Counted from the stretch's first letter, positions 44,855-54,527 are shown. The stretch is 64,000 nucleotides of DNA from Catalinimonas alkaloidigena (GCF_029504655.1 NZ_JAQFIL010000001.1:3911001-3975000); one strand, 5' to 3'. The notes: a model not told the origin generated them from the sequence alone. Numbers and translations are program-made.

Positions 44855-45664
44855 TTATTCTTTTCTAAGCTGAGTAGGTGTACTTCCGCTTTGCTTTTTA
44901 ACGAAAAAACTGAAATACTCCGGTGAAGAAAAGCCTAAATCATAGCTTATTTCTTTGATGGTCTTATCAGTAAATTTGAGTTGGTGCCGGGCAATCATGC
45001 TCAATTGTTCATCTATAAGATTTTTAGCATTTGTACCCAGAACTTCTTTCACACACTCATTCAGATATTTATCAGAAATATTAAGCAGTTTAGCATAATC
45101 ACCCACTTCATGGTATTGCGCAAACCGCTGGTCCACTACTTTTTTAAACTTATATACCAGGCTTGATTTAGCGTTATTACAATGAATTACGGATTTGATA
45201 TTGCATTTACCATCACAGTAGACAAAAAAGGTATTCAGAAGCGAAAGGATGGCTTCTTCTTTATGTTTGAGGTTGGTACTTACAAGTTCATCAAGCATTT
45301 CAAGAATCGCCTGAACCCGTTTTTCAATACCGGGCGTAAGGTTTATCTTAGGGATTTCGCCCGCACTAAAAAGCCGCACTTCACTAATATGAAGGTTCTT
45401 GAAAACAGGATTATTCAGAATGGCGTGAGGAAGATAGAGTATGTAGCCGGATGAAGTGCCTGCCACTTTTTTAATGATCTTCCAATCAAATCCGGGGTTC
45501 AAAAAGAAAACAGCGTTAGCTACATTTTCATACAAAATTTGATCAATCTCTATTCCCTGAATTTCATGCTTTATCCAGCAAACAGCATAAAAATCATCCT
45601 GAGGGTTAGAAGTTATCTTTTCAGTGATCAGCGATATTTTGATGTCATTAGCGTTCATATTCAT
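44855..45664 (-). CDS. AraC-family transcriptional regulator
   Basis: A 269-residue regulator. The N-terminal 150 residues form a diverged cupin-like sensor (ISLITEKITSNPQDDFYAV, GSGYILYLPHAI). The C-terminal AraC domain has the helices VGDYAKLLNISDKYLNECVK and KTIKEISYDLGFSSPEYFSF, ending FVKKQSGSTPTQLRKE. It is oriented the same way as the cupin-protein gene downstream and could control it. Confidence 0.9.
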   Translation of the reverse strand: MNMNANDIKISLITEKITSNPQDDFYAVCWIKHEIQGIEIDQILYENVANAVFFLNPGFDWKIIKKVAGTSSGYILYLPHAILNNPVFKNLHISEVRLFSAGEIPKINLTPGIEKRVQAILEMLDELVSTNLKHKEEAILSLLNTFFVYCDGKCNIKSVIHCNNAKSSLVYKFKKVVDQRFAQYHEVGDYAKLLNISDKYLNECVKEVLGTNAKNLIDEQLSMIARHQLKFTDKTIKEISYDLGFSSPEYFSFFVKKQSGSTPTQLRKE

Positions 45665-45960
45665 TATGCTACCAGCCGGCTCAGTATTTCCATATCTTTT
45701 TTCGGCTTATGGTAAAGCTTAATTTAGTTGTACGTACACATACAATGATATGGCCAATTTTTCATTTATTCAATTTCTCAAGGGCACATCAGAGTTGGGG
45801 CTGTCCTCCTGACTGAAAATATCAGCATCAGTAAGAAAAGTCCAATCGCTCAAACAATATGTAAGTTAGATTTTCGCCCATGATACCGTCCCGGCGGACT
45901 TATACACCCTTACATCACACCCGATTACAGCTTATCTAACACTCTACTCAAGCCTTCTGC
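45665..45960. other. Intergenic region of 296 bp, nothing recognised
   Basis: AT-rich at the AraC side, GC-richer towards the sulfatase stop. No gene, clear hairpin or repeat was found. Confidence 0.4.
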
Positions 45961-47481
45961 TTACTCACGATAGTCGGCGCCGGTCAGGCTCTCAAGTACT
46001 GACTCCTGCCATGCAAGCAATTGCTGTTCTAGCTTTTCCGCGATCTCCGGCTTACTGCTGATCAGGTTATGCTGCTCTTCCGGATCATTATCCATATCAA
46101 ACAGCTCTTTGCCGCTTCCCTCCTCTCCATCAATCACCAGTTTATAGCGATTATCCAGTATAGCCCGTTCTCCGGCATAATTGTCCTCGCCAATATCAGA
46201 ATAATGAAAATTCTGAAATGAACGGGTGTATTGTCCGGCCATGATCTTGACCAGGGGGGTAGTTCCCTGCTGTAGTTCAGGGTCAATATAAGGCTCAGGA
46301 TCAGCGGCAAGAATGGGGCCGGGTTCAAAATCCCAAAAGCAGATGGGCGCCGGACGTTCTTCCATCTCTCCCCTGATCAGGGGCATAAGATTGATACCAT
46401 CCATAGGACGTTCAGGCAGTGGCTGTCCACTTAGTGCAGCCAGCGTAGGCAGCATATCACTGGTAACAGCATTTACCGAGCTGCTTCTTGCTTCCGGAAT
46501 GGCCTGCGGCCACTCAATAATTCCGGGTACCCTTATGCCTCCTTCATACATCATGGCTTTCTGCCCTCGTAAAGAAGCGTTGAACTTCCCGCTGGAAGGA
46601 ACGCCATTGTCTCCACAGTACCAAAGCAGTGTGTTTTTTTGCAAACCCTGCGCTGACAAATGCTCACGTAATTTTCCTATGGCCCTGTCCATGGCGGTAA
46701 TCTCGGCATAGCGCTCCTGCAATACCGAATCAAGGGGCCGCTGCACAGGCTTGCCCGTTTCCATAGAAGTGAGCGTGACGTACTGTTCTGAAAGACTATC
46801 CGGTAAATTCTGATACAAGGCAAGGTCTTCTTCCAGTCCACTGTATGGTTCATGGGGAGAGCCAAACCAGACTACCGCAAAGAAGGGCTTATCCTGCTGC
46901 TGTGCCTCTTCTATAAAGCGTATGGTCTCGTCAATCAGAATTTCCGAACTTTCTCCCTCTATTTTGACCGGTGCTGCTCCATCTCTGGAAAGTACGGGAT
47001 CAATTTCAAAGAAATTATCATGCGAAAGCCAGCTGTCAAAACCCATAGCTCCGGGATTGGTGGGAGAAGCTGCTTTTACCGGCCCTAAGTGCCACTTTCC
47101 GAAATGCCCGCTGCTGTAACCGGCATCTCGCAGAACCTGGGCGATAGAGACTTCCTCGGGACGTATTGACCAGTTAGGGGTGAAGGTACCGTAGCGGTTG
47201 GGATGGCGTCCGGTAATGACACTACCCCGGGTGGGTGAGCAGACCGGAGAGGCCGAGTAAAAACGGTCCAGCCGGAGCCCGGAGGCAGCCATTTCGTCCA
47301 GCACCGGGGTTTGTAGATAAGCATGGCCGTTGTAGGCGGTTTCTTCCCAGCCATGATCATCCCCCATCAGTAAAATGATGTTAGTTGGTTGTTCAACAGT
47401 AGTATCTTCCGATTCTACACAGCTTATCAGGATGGTACAGATTGAAAGTAATAATAAGTTGTAAAAAGATAGTGTGTTCAT
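45961..47481 (-). CDS. Sulfatase (arylsulfatase-type) lipoprotein
   Basis: A 506-residue exported sulfatase. The signal has a lipobox (ILISC, Cys21). Metal-binding Asp41/Asp42 sit in LLMGDDHGW. The formylglycine site is Cys81 in SPVCSPTRGSVITG, which needs an anaerobic or FGE-type maturase encoded elsewhere. The C-terminal signature region is present (MYEGGIRVPGIIEWP). Sulfatases of this kind release sulfate from marine sulfated polysaccharides; no adjacent glycoside hydrolase indicates which. It is preceded by a GNAT gene on the same strand, 38 bases away. Confidence 0.93.
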   Translation of the reverse strand: MNTLSFYNLLLLSICTILISCVESEDTTVEQPTNIILLMGDDHGWEETAYNGHAYLQTPVLDEMAASGLRLDRFYSASPVCSPTRGSVITGRHPNRYGTFTPNWSIRPEEVSIAQVLRDAGYSSGHFGKWHLGPVKAASPTNPGAMGFDSWLSHDNFFEIDPVLSRDGAAPVKIEGESSEILIDETIRFIEEAQQQDKPFFAVVWFGSPHEPYSGLEEDLALYQNLPDSLSEQYVTLTSMETGKPVQRPLDSVLQERYAEITAMDRAIGKLREHLSAQGLQKNTLLWYCGDNGVPSSGKFNASLRGQKAMMYEGGIRVPGIIEWPQAIPEARSSSVNAVTSDMLPTLAALSGQPLPERPMDGINLMPLIRGEMEERPAPICFWDFEPGPILAADPEPYIDPELQQGTTPLVKIMAGQYTRSFQNFHYSDIGEDNYAGERAILDNRYKLVIDGEEGSGKELFDMDNDPEEQHNLISSKPEIAEKLEQQLLAWQESVLESLTGADYRE

Positions 47482-47519
47482 AGTTGAGAGATCAATTGTA
47501 AAACTGAAAAGGTAATATC

Positions 47520-47969
47520 TTACAATATTTTCTCAAAACATAAACTATTCTCCATCTTGACATATTGGCCATAATTTGGAATTATACTATAACCATTCTT
47601 TTCATATAGCCTGATAGCTTCAGACTGTCTTTTTCCTGTTTCCAGCACACACTTGACATAGGCCAGTTCTTTAGCCCAGCTTTCCAGTTCACCAAGTATA
47701 CGACTTGCCATGCCTTTTCCTCTAGCTTGTGGCAGCGTATACATACGCTTTACTTCCATCGCTTCCGGGCTAAATTCTTTTATGGCACCACAAGCCACAG
47801 CATTATCATGCTCGTAGGCGATAATAACATATTTGATCTTGTCTAAGGTATTGTATTGAGCGTAGAATGCATGTTCTTCTCCATCTCTCTGAGCCAGTTC
47901 AACATCCAGCTGTTGTACGAGTATCTCAAAATCATGATGAGAGGCATCAGTACGCATCAGGCTTAACAT
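47520..47969 (-). CDS. GNAT-family N-acetyltransferase
   Basis: A 149-residue acetyltransferase with the acetyl-CoA-binding segment MYTLPQARGKGMASRILGEL (R-G-K-G-M) and a C-terminal AIRLYEKNGYSIIPNYGQY. The core matches the short bacterial GNAT group. Substrate unknown. It lies upstream of the sulfatase on the same strand and is probably not functionally linked. Confidence 0.88.
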   Translation of the reverse strand: MLSLMRTDASHHDFEILVQQLDVELAQRDGEEHAFYAQYNTLDKIKYVIIAYEHDNAVACGAIKEFSPEAMEVKRMYTLPQARGKGMASRILGELESWAKELAYVKCVLETGKRQSEAIRLYEKNGYSIIPNYGQYVKMENSLCFEKIL

Positions 47970-48056
47970 ATATAAATCATATAAGTCCTAGACATGACTA
48001 AAGATAAGCCTTTGACCTGAAATAAAGAACGGCTGAAAAGCTCAGGGGTATGAAAA

Positions 48057-48268
48057 CTATGTCTGCTCACTGTCGACTGCTTCTGCAAATTCTTCCATGA
48101 CCTGCTGTACCCATGCTTCTACCCGCTCTACGGTTAACTCGGGCTGATTGTCTTCGTCTATCGCCACCCCAGGCACCAACCTTCCTGAAACTCTGCTTTG
48201 GAAGCTTCAAAATCATAACCTTCGGTAGGCCATACGCCTACGATTTGTCTTCCGTTTTCAAAGTTCAT
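48057..48268 (-). pseudogene. Flavodoxin C-terminal remnant, frameshifted
   Basis: From ATG at 48268 the frame reads MNFENGRQIVGVWPTEGYDF then EASKAEFQEG and soon hits a TAG. Changing frame at that point gives LVPGVAIDEDNQPELTVERV, then EAWVQQVMEEF and a TAG at 48057. Both parts match the C-terminal third of long-chain flavodoxin (VGYWPTEGY, ALDEDNQ, ERIKAWV). The FMN-binding N-terminal two-thirds is missing. A dead fragment; the organism probably has other electron carriers. Confidence 0.7.
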
Positions 48269-48359
48269 AAGTAAGTGCCCTACAAGCTATTGTCAAATTG
48301 CTAATGCTAGTGTTTATGATTTACTAGTTCTAGTTAGTGTATCTTGTGAACGTTCTAGC

Positions 48360-48869
48360 TTATGTATTTTGAATTAAGAGTGCTTCTTTTTCCAATGCCA
48401 GAAAATGAGCAAGCTGATTCTGGTTATCAAATACAGGATGGATCTCTACATGGCAAAGATACTCTTCACCATTTTTACGATAATTAACTATATCGGCAGC
48501 ACAGAATTTTTTCTGAACCAGTTTTTGTCTGATCAGCGCCTTGGTTTCGGGTGAAGTATTTTTCCCCTGCAGAAAAACCGGTCTTCTCCCCAGCGCAAAA
48601 CTAGCCGGATACCCGGTCATCTGGGTAAATCCATCATTGACCCAACAAATAGTTTGTTGTGAATCAGTAACTACCAGGGCTTCGTATGAACTGGATAAGA
48701 TTGCCTCTAATTCAATCTGCCAATGGTATTGCTTATGTAATTTTTCCAGTGAACGCAGGTCATTGTTTTTTTTTGCTTCATTTTTTCTCTCCAGTAAAAA
48801 CATGGAATAGACATCCCAGCATAATATGGGAGACAATACCTTTTCGGGTATATTTTTACTTACACTCAT
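48360..48869 (-). CDS. PAS-domain protein, LOV-like but without the photoactive cysteine
   Basis: A 169-residue cytoplasmic protein with a single PAS domain (about 55-160). It carries the LOV-like features NDGFTQMTGYP and FLQGKNTSPETKALIRQKL, then an AADIVNYRKNGEEYLCHVEI beta-strand pair. In LOV photoreceptors the helix reads G-R-N-C-R-F-L-Q. Here it is GRRPVFLQG, with Pro at the adduct cysteine. It may bind flavin without forming the adduct, or another ligand. No effector domain is attached, so it may act by protein contact. No partner gene adjacent. Confidence 0.8.
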   Translation of the reverse strand: MSVSKNIPEKVLSPILCWDVYSMFLLERKNEAKKNNDLRSLEKLHKQYHWQIELEAILSSSYEALVVTDSQQTICWVNDGFTQMTGYPASFALGRRPVFLQGKNTSPETKALIRQKLVQKKFCAADIVNYRKNGEEYLCHVEIHPVFDNQNQLAHFLALEKEALLIQNT

Positions 48870-49109
48870 TAATAATAATTTTCTATAAACTGATTAGCCA
48901 CCAATGGATCAAAGATATCTATTATTTAATAAATACAACAAGGCAGATTTGTTCAATATACTGTACTGATTTTTTAAAAATAATACATTTTTTAATAAAA
49001 AAAGTGCAGGTATGCGTGGTAGCGAATGCACTTAGTCATTTTACACCTGCACTTTGCAGATAAACAAAAGCTTAGCTGAAAGCTCTTTTAATTAAACAGG
49101 ATTTATGGT

Positions 49110-49727
49110 TTACACAAATATTAATGTATTCGCCAGGTCTATTTCCTGTTGGCTGATAACATGTCCTCGGTCTTTATAGATCTTGACAGTGACATCAGCA
49201 TGCATGTCTCTGATTATTTCTGCTGACGCATGTACTCTATCAACTGGAATATGAGGATCAGGATCACTACTGCCAATAAAAACAGGCGTTTGCTCAAAGT
49301 CACCATGATATTTTTCTGCATTGAGCTTGTCCCCGATGAGTCCGCCGGTGAGGGCTATGACTCCTCCGTATTTTTTGGCGTGTCTGCTACTATATTCCAA
49401 ACTCAGGCAGGCCCCTTGGGAGAAACCTAAAAAGTAAATATTTTCAGACGCAAAACCCTGATCAATAAGCCCCTGCTCAATCGCTGCCAGCCATTGCAAA
49501 GCAGAAGAAAGCCCCGGCTCATTCTGGTCGGTGGGCATCAAAAAAGAGTGAGGATACCAGGTATGTTGGGTTGCCTGCGGTGCCAGTAATGCATATTTGT
49601 CTACGTTAAGGTAGGATGACAAGCTAAGAATATCCTCTGCTGACCCTCCCCTACCATGAATCATGATCAATACTTTTTCAGCTTCTTCTACTGGTTTTCC
49701 TGCTTTTATAATGTTATTGCCGTGCAT
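49110..49727 (-). CDS. Alpha/beta-hydrolase, MhqD/carboxylesterase-like
   Basis: A 205-residue cytoplasmic hydrolase. The nucleophile Ser lies in YFLGFSQGACLSLEY, the oxyanion region in MIHGRGGSAEDIL, and the acid and His in SSDPDPHIPVDRV and YKDRGHVIS. This matches the phospholipase/carboxylesterase group that includes Bacillus MhqD. The gene upstream on the same strand encodes an MhqO-like ring-cleaving dioxygenase. In Bacillus, mhqNOD answers to quinones and diamide-type electrophiles, so a shared detoxification role is likely. Confidence 0.85.
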   Translation of the reverse strand: MHGNNIIKAGKPVEEAEKVLIMIHGRGGSAEDILSLSSYLNVDKYALLAPQATQHTWYPHSFLMPTDQNEPGLSSALQWLAAIEQGLIDQGFASENIYFLGFSQGACLSLEYSSRHAKKYGGVIALTGGLIGDKLNAEKYHGDFEQTPVFIGSSDPDPHIPVDRVHASAEIIRDMHADVTVKIYKDRGHVISQQEIDLANTLIFV

Positions 49728-49839
49728 AAAAATTTAAGTTTAATTGTAACAAGTTTTGATCTTTAACCATGAGGGATACCCATGCAAGTCTGTATGTGCA
49801 TGGGTACTCACCTGAGCCTCTTTAAAAGCAAATTTACCT

Positions 49840-50784
49840 TTAAACCAATTTAGGTAATACTGCCTCTATCTCTGCTCTGCGTGCTTCGTACTGAGGTGGA
49901 AGAAGCAAACCTGAACCTAACTGATCAAATGGCTCATCAACTCCAAAACCCGGATTGTCGGTAGCGATTTCAAAGAGTACGCCTCCCGGCTCACGGAAGT
50001 AGAGTGAATAAAAATAATTACGGTCAATTTTTTGGGTAATATGCAAACCTTTCTCTACCACCCGTTCCCGAAATTTCATTTGCGTTTCTTCATCTTTTAC
50101 CCGAAATGCTACGTGATGATTTGTCCCAGCACCACCCAAACCTTTAGGTCCATCAGGGGATGCAATCAAATCAACGATATTTGCCTCTTCAACAGCATCA
50201 GTCATATAGCGGTAATGCTGACCCTTCTGTTCCAACAAATGGTAATCAAAGATATCTGTAAGCACCTTAGCGGTTGCCTCTGCGTTGTTTATCGTAAGGG
50301 TCACCCCATGAAATCCCCGGATGGCAACTTCAGCGCTTATTTCGTCAGTCACCCAGGCTATACGTTTATCTTCCTGCTTAGGAACCACCAGTTCAAACTG
50401 TAAGCCATCAGGATCTTCGAACGCAATATATTGTTCACCAAACTTCTCAGCTGCTGGGCTGTAAGTAACATCATATTCTTCAAAACGCTTTGTCCAGAAC
50501 TCAAAACTGCCTTCAGGAACTGCGTAAGCAATTTGCGTAGCCATGCCACTTCCATTTCTGCCCTTTCGGCTTCCTGCATAAGGAAAGAAGGTAAGTATAG
50601 TCCCCGCATGTCCGATCTCATCTCCATAGTATAGGTGATATGTACCGGGATCGTCAAAATTTACCGTCTTTTTTAGCAATCGCAAACCCAATATTTTTGT
50701 ATAAAAATTCAGATTGCGTTGAGCTGATTCAGCAATTGCTGTAATATGATGTAAGCCTAAAATTCTGTTTTCCATGATATTCAA
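49840..50784 (-). CDS. Ring-cleaving dioxygenase of the VOC (glyoxalase) superfamily, MhqO-like
   Basis: A 314-residue protein of two paired VOC halves. The metal-binding pattern of each half is visible: ILGLHHITAIAESAQRNLNF and GFHGVTLTINNAEATAKVL, with acids in YIAFEDPDGLQFELVVP and YFREPGGVLFEIATDNP. Length and arrangement fit the MhqO/LinE-like group, Fe(II)-dependent enzymes that open hydroquinone rings. It precedes the MhqD-like hydrolase with a 112-base gap. A doubled GTATATAC site lies upstream. Function in quinone resistance is known for the Bacillus homologue and inferred here. Confidence 0.88.
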   Translation of the reverse strand: MNIMENRILGLHHITAIAESAQRNLNFYTKILGLRLLKKTVNFDDPGTYHLYYGDEIGHAGTILTFFPYAGSRKGRNGSGMATQIAYAVPEGSFEFWTKRFEEYDVTYSPAAEKFGEQYIAFEDPDGLQFELVVPKQEDKRIAWVTDEISAEVAIRGFHGVTLTINNAEATAKVLTDIFDYHLLEQKGQHYRYMTDAVEEANIVDLIASPDGPKGLGGAGTNHHVAFRVKDEETQMKFRERVVEKGLHITQKIDRNYFYSLYFREPGGVLFEIATDNPGFGVDEPFDQLGSGLLLPPQYEARRAEIEAVLPKLV

Positions 50785-50839
50785 TTTATATAATATTTTA
50801 CTGAAGTATTGCTTTAAATTAATTTACTGGCCAACAAAA

Positions 50840-50862
50840 GTATATACGTATATTGTATATAC
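50840..50862. promoter_or_regulatory. Possible operator: two GTATATAC palindromes
   Basis: GTATATAC (a perfect palindrome) occurs at 50840-50847 and again at 50855-50862, separated by GTATATT. It is 56-78 bases upstream of the MhqO-like start. MarR-type regulators control such genes in Bacillus, but no MarR gene is close by. Confidence 0.4.
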
Positions 50863-51079
50863 AATTGTTTCTCTTTGATCATTTTTTTAGCAAATCGGTG
50901 CAAGCATGGTACGCTTTTTTCTCTTTTAAAATCCAAGTCGGTCATTGCATTATTCCTTAAGAGGTCTTAAGTTTGAGTTAATTTATAATTAGTTTAAATA
51001 AAATTAAAATATTATATCAGTTTGATGGTACTACCATTCGCGGCTGTTTAAATTTTTGACTGTTTTTTGCTCTAAGTAG

Positions 51080-51727
51080 ATGGAACCAACAAAAGTATTT
51101 GTAGCTGATCATCAGGAACTTGCGGTTGCAGGAATAAAACAGCTACTTTCAAGAGAAAAGCAGTTTGAAATTATTGGTCAAACCAGCAGTAAAAGAATGC
51201 TGGAAAAATCGCTTCAACTGTATACGCCTGATATTCTGGTGCTAGACTATGCTAACCTAAGAGATTTCAACCTAAACGATTGCCTGAATCTTTCCGCTGC
51301 TTATCCATATCTTAAGGTTTTTATCATTACTGCTGATCAACATCAGAAACGTATTATGCAGGTGCTGGAATCAGGGGTGCTGGCCTTTCTTACAAAAGAT
51401 TGTAGCGCGCATGAAATCCTAAATGCTTTTCATTCCATTGTCAAAGGGCAAAAATTTTTCTGCAATAAAGTGCTGGATGTGTTGATGAACCATAAAGTGT
51501 ATAAATCAAATGCGGACGAATCTTCTGATAAGCTTAGTGAAAGAGAAGAGCAGATTATCCGATTCATTGCCAAAGGCATGGGTACCCAACAAATCGCTGC
51601 TGAGCTTAACCTGAGCCCACATACAATCAATGCTCACCGAAAAAATATTCTCAAAAAACTGGATGCAACCTCACCGGTTGAGATGATAGTAAAAGCCATG
51701 AGCATGAAAATTATCACCATAGATTAG
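51080..51727 (+). CDS. NarL/LuxR-family response regulator
   Basis: A 215-residue regulator. The receiver domain has VFVADHQELAVAGIKQLL, phospho-acceptor Asp56 in DILVLDYANL and Lys in LAFLTKDCSAHEI. The C-terminal LuxR helix-turn-helix (about 148-210) reads LSEREEQIIRFIAKGMGTQQ then IAAELNLSPHTINAHRKNIL. No kinase is adjacent, so it is an orphan regulator. It is divergent from the MhqO-like gene across about 295 bases. Confidence 0.92.
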   Translation: MEPTKVFVADHQELAVAGIKQLLSREKQFEIIGQTSSKRMLEKSLQLYTPDILVLDYANLRDFNLNDCLNLSAAYPYLKVFIITADQHQKRIMQVLESGVLAFLTKDCSAHEILNAFHSIVKGQKFFCNKVLDVLMNHKVYKSNADESSDKLSEREEQIIRFIAKGMGTQQIAAELNLSPHTINAHRKNILKKLDATSPVEMIVKAMSMKIITID

Positions 51728-51762
51728 CGTAACCAGCTAATTTTATGATATTAACAAATATC

Positions 51763-51960
51763 TCACTTTTCTGCCTCTAATTTTTGCCCGATTTCTTCAA
51801 GGCAGTTTCGGCATAAGCAAGCACTATAATGCTCAAATATATACTCCTTTGCGCTATCAGTAAGTCTTAAGCCAAAACACTGGCACTCACCTATATTTCC
51901 GGGTTTACATTCAAAGGCTTCCATGCATCGGTGACAATATTTAGTTTCGTGCAAAGACAT
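51763..51960 (-). CDS. Cysteine-rich CWC-type small protein
   Basis: A 65-residue protein, start chosen at MSLHETKYCHRCMEAFECK (51960); an upstream ATG at 51984 adds eight unlikely residues. Cys pairs occur at YCHRC, FEC, ECQCF and CLCRNC, the pattern of the cysteine-rich CWC family, likely binding zinc. It lies 43 bases downstream of metE on the same strand and may share its transcript. Function unknown. Confidence 0.8.
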   Translation of the reverse strand: MSLHETKYCHRCMEAFECKPGNIGECQCFGLRLTDSAKEYIFEHYSACLCRNCLEEIGQKLEAEK

Positions 51961-52003
51961 GATAGAAAAAGGGTAGGCAATCAACGATACCTACCCCAAT
52001 ATA

Positions 52004-54322
52004 TTATAAAGCAGTGTCACTTACAAGTTCGCGCATACCTGTAGCTGCTTCTACCATTCTTTTTAAAGCCTCCCTGGTTTCTTGCCAGCCTCTGGTTTTC
52101 AGACCACAGTCAGGATTCACCCAAAGCTGCTCCGCAGGCAAGACTGAAGTGGCTTTTCTGAGCAGAGTGATCATTTCTTCGCTAGTCGGAATGCGGGGAG
52201 AGTGAATATCATATACCCCCGGACCTATCTCATTTGGATACTGAAAATCCGCGAACGCATCCAGCAGTTCCATCTGAGAACGAGAAGTTTCAATACTGAT
52301 CACATCTGCATCCATAGCCGCTATATGTCGGATAATGTCATTAAACTCAGAATAACACATATGGGTATGGATCTGAGTTTTATCTTGTACCCCGGATGCC
52401 GAAACCCTGAAAGCCGATACTGCCCAGTCCAGATAATGTTCCCAATGCTTCCTCAGTAAAGGCAAGCCCTCACGAAGCGCAGGCTCATCAATCTGAATAA
52501 CTTTAATGCCATGATTCTCCAGATCTGACACTTCATCTCGGATAGCGTAGGCAATTTGCCTACAAGTTTCGGCACGGGGCTGGTCATTGCGTACAAAAGA
52601 CCATTGCAAAATGGTGACCGGACCGGTAAGCATTCCCTTGACGAGTTTATCCGTTAAGCTCTGAGCAAAAGTCGCCCACTTTACTGTCATGGCTTCAGGT
52701 CTTGAAACATCACCAAAGATGATAGGAGGCTTGACACAGCGGCTGCCATAACTTTGTACCCAACCATAACGGGTAAAAACAAAGCCCTCAAGCTGCTCAC
52801 CAAAATACTCCACCATATCATTACGCTCAAATTCACCATGTACTAATACATCCAGACCTACCTCTTCCTGCCAGCGGATTGCTTTTTCAGTTTCTTCTTC
52901 AATCAACTGATTATAGGCATCAGCACTCAGCTCTCCTTTTTTGTGCTGTCGTCTCCATCTTCTTACCTCCTTCGTCTGAGGAAAAGAACCAATGGTGGTG
53001 GTTGGGTAAATGTTAAGATTAAGTGCCTCAGCCTGTTTCACCTTACGTACTGCGAAGGGATTTCTACGCTCTGCATCCTCAGTCAGAGCAGCCTTTAGTC
53101 TTTCTTTCACTTTTGAGTTGTGAATAAGTTCGGAAACCTTACGACTTTCTACTGCCTTTTGGTTTGCTCTAAGCTTAGCTTCAACTTCCTCTGTCCCTAC
53201 TTTAGTAGCAAGTTGCTTTAGCGTTACTACTTCATCAATCTTTTGACGGGCGAAAGCCAGCCATTGTCTAACTTCTGTCAAGTCAGCGCTCTGATCTTTC
53301 TCCAGTGCAAGATCATAAGGCACATGCAGTAGTGAACATGAAGGAGCGATAAATACACGCCCATCTCCCAGTTTTTGTACTGCCTGGTTGATAAGCCCTA
53401 AAGATTGCTCATAATCATTCCTCCAGATATTTCTGCCATCTACCACTCCAAGTGAAAGGGTGGTTTTCTCAGGGAGATTTTCCATTACTTCTTCCAACTG
53501 TTGTGTCCTGCGCACCAGATCCAGGTGCAGGGCACATACTGGCAAATTGACAGCTGTTTTCAGATTATGTTGAATGCCTTCAAAATATGTAGCCAACAAA
53601 ATCTTTAGTTCGGGAAAGGTATCACGGATCACTTTATAGGCATATTCAAAAGCACGATTATCTTTATCCTGCAAGTCCATGCCCAGTAAAGGTTCGTCCA
53701 GTTGAACCCAATTTGCTCCCTCTTGCTGCAGTGCTTTCAAAATTTCCAGGTAGACAGGAAGCAGTGAAGAGAGAAGCTCCAGTTTATCAAAAGAAGCACC
53801 TTTTTCTTTCCCTAACAATAAATAGGAAACCGGCCCTATGAGTACCGGCTTAGCAGGTATGCCCATGGCTTTAGCCTCCTTATATTCTTCTACAACTTTG
53901 TTTGAAGTCTTCGTAAAAGTTTGGTTTTCATAAAACTCAGGTACGATGTAATGGTAATTGGTGTCAAACCATTTGGTCATTTCCATAGCCACCACATCAA
54001 GGCCGTCTTTCTGATAGCCTCTGGCCATCGCAAAATACAGATCTGTAGGTGATATACCCTGTTTAAGAAGAGCTTGAAAACGTTTGGGTATAGCTCCTAC
54101 CATCAGCGACATATCCAGCACCTGATCGTAGAGTGAAAAATCATTGACCGGGATTAAGTCAATACCACTCTCTTTTTGCAGCTTCCAGTTTTCAGAACGG
54201 ATTTGACGGGCTGTATCCAGCAAGTCAGCCTGAGAAATTTTGCCTGACCAATAGTTTTCGCAGGCTTTTTTTAGTTCGCGATGGGCACCAATTCGCGGAT
54301 AACCCAGATTGTGCGTTTGCAT
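52004..54322 (-). CDS. metE: Cobalamin-independent methionine synthase
   Basis: A 772-residue enzyme that moves a methyl group from methyltetrahydrofolate polyglutamate to homocysteine without B12. The two barrels are complete: the N-terminal NLGYPRIGAHRELKKACENY and the C-terminal catalytic barrel (TTIGSFPQTKEVRRWR, IQIDEPALREGLPL). Zinc ligands are in THMCYSEFND and WVNPDCGLKTR. A cobalamin riboswitch lies upstream, so expression should fall when B12 is available, implying that a B12-dependent MetH exists elsewhere. Confidence 0.97.
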   Translation of the reverse strand: MQTHNLGYPRIGAHRELKKACENYWSGKISQADLLDTARQIRSENWKLQKESGIDLIPVNDFSLYDQVLDMSLMVGAIPKRFQALLKQGISPTDLYFAMARGYQKDGLDVVAMEMTKWFDTNYHYIVPEFYENQTFTKTSNKVVEEYKEAKAMGIPAKPVLIGPVSYLLLGKEKGASFDKLELLSSLLPVYLEILKALQQEGANWVQLDEPLLGMDLQDKDNRAFEYAYKVIRDTFPELKILLATYFEGIQHNLKTAVNLPVCALHLDLVRRTQQLEEVMENLPEKTTLSLGVVDGRNIWRNDYEQSLGLINQAVQKLGDGRVFIAPSCSLLHVPYDLALEKDQSADLTEVRQWLAFARQKIDEVVTLKQLATKVGTEEVEAKLRANQKAVESRKVSELIHNSKVKERLKAALTEDAERRNPFAVRKVKQAEALNLNIYPTTTIGSFPQTKEVRRWRRQHKKGELSADAYNQLIEEETEKAIRWQEEVGLDVLVHGEFERNDMVEYFGEQLEGFVFTRYGWVQSYGSRCVKPPIIFGDVSRPEAMTVKWATFAQSLTDKLVKGMLTGPVTILQWSFVRNDQPRAETCRQIAYAIRDEVSDLENHGIKVIQIDEPALREGLPLLRKHWEHYLDWAVSAFRVSASGVQDKTQIHTHMCYSEFNDIIRHIAAMDADVISIETSRSQMELLDAFADFQYPNEIGPGVYDIHSPRIPTSEEMITLLRKATSVLPAEQLWVNPDCGLKTRGWQETREALKRMVEAATGMRELVSDTAL

Positions 54323-54527
54323 TTTCTTTAATTATAGTAAAACAATGAGAAAATGTCTTTGCATTACTTCGGTACCTTTGCGAACATCTCGGTGTAGTGA
54401 AGTATTGATACAATAAACCTACAAACAGTTTTATCACTATGCTTAAAAGACATAATTATACTGTTAACTGTATATGATTAAGGTATCAAACTGACTAAAA
54501 CCTCAGAGCGCGAAGGCATTGTCATCA

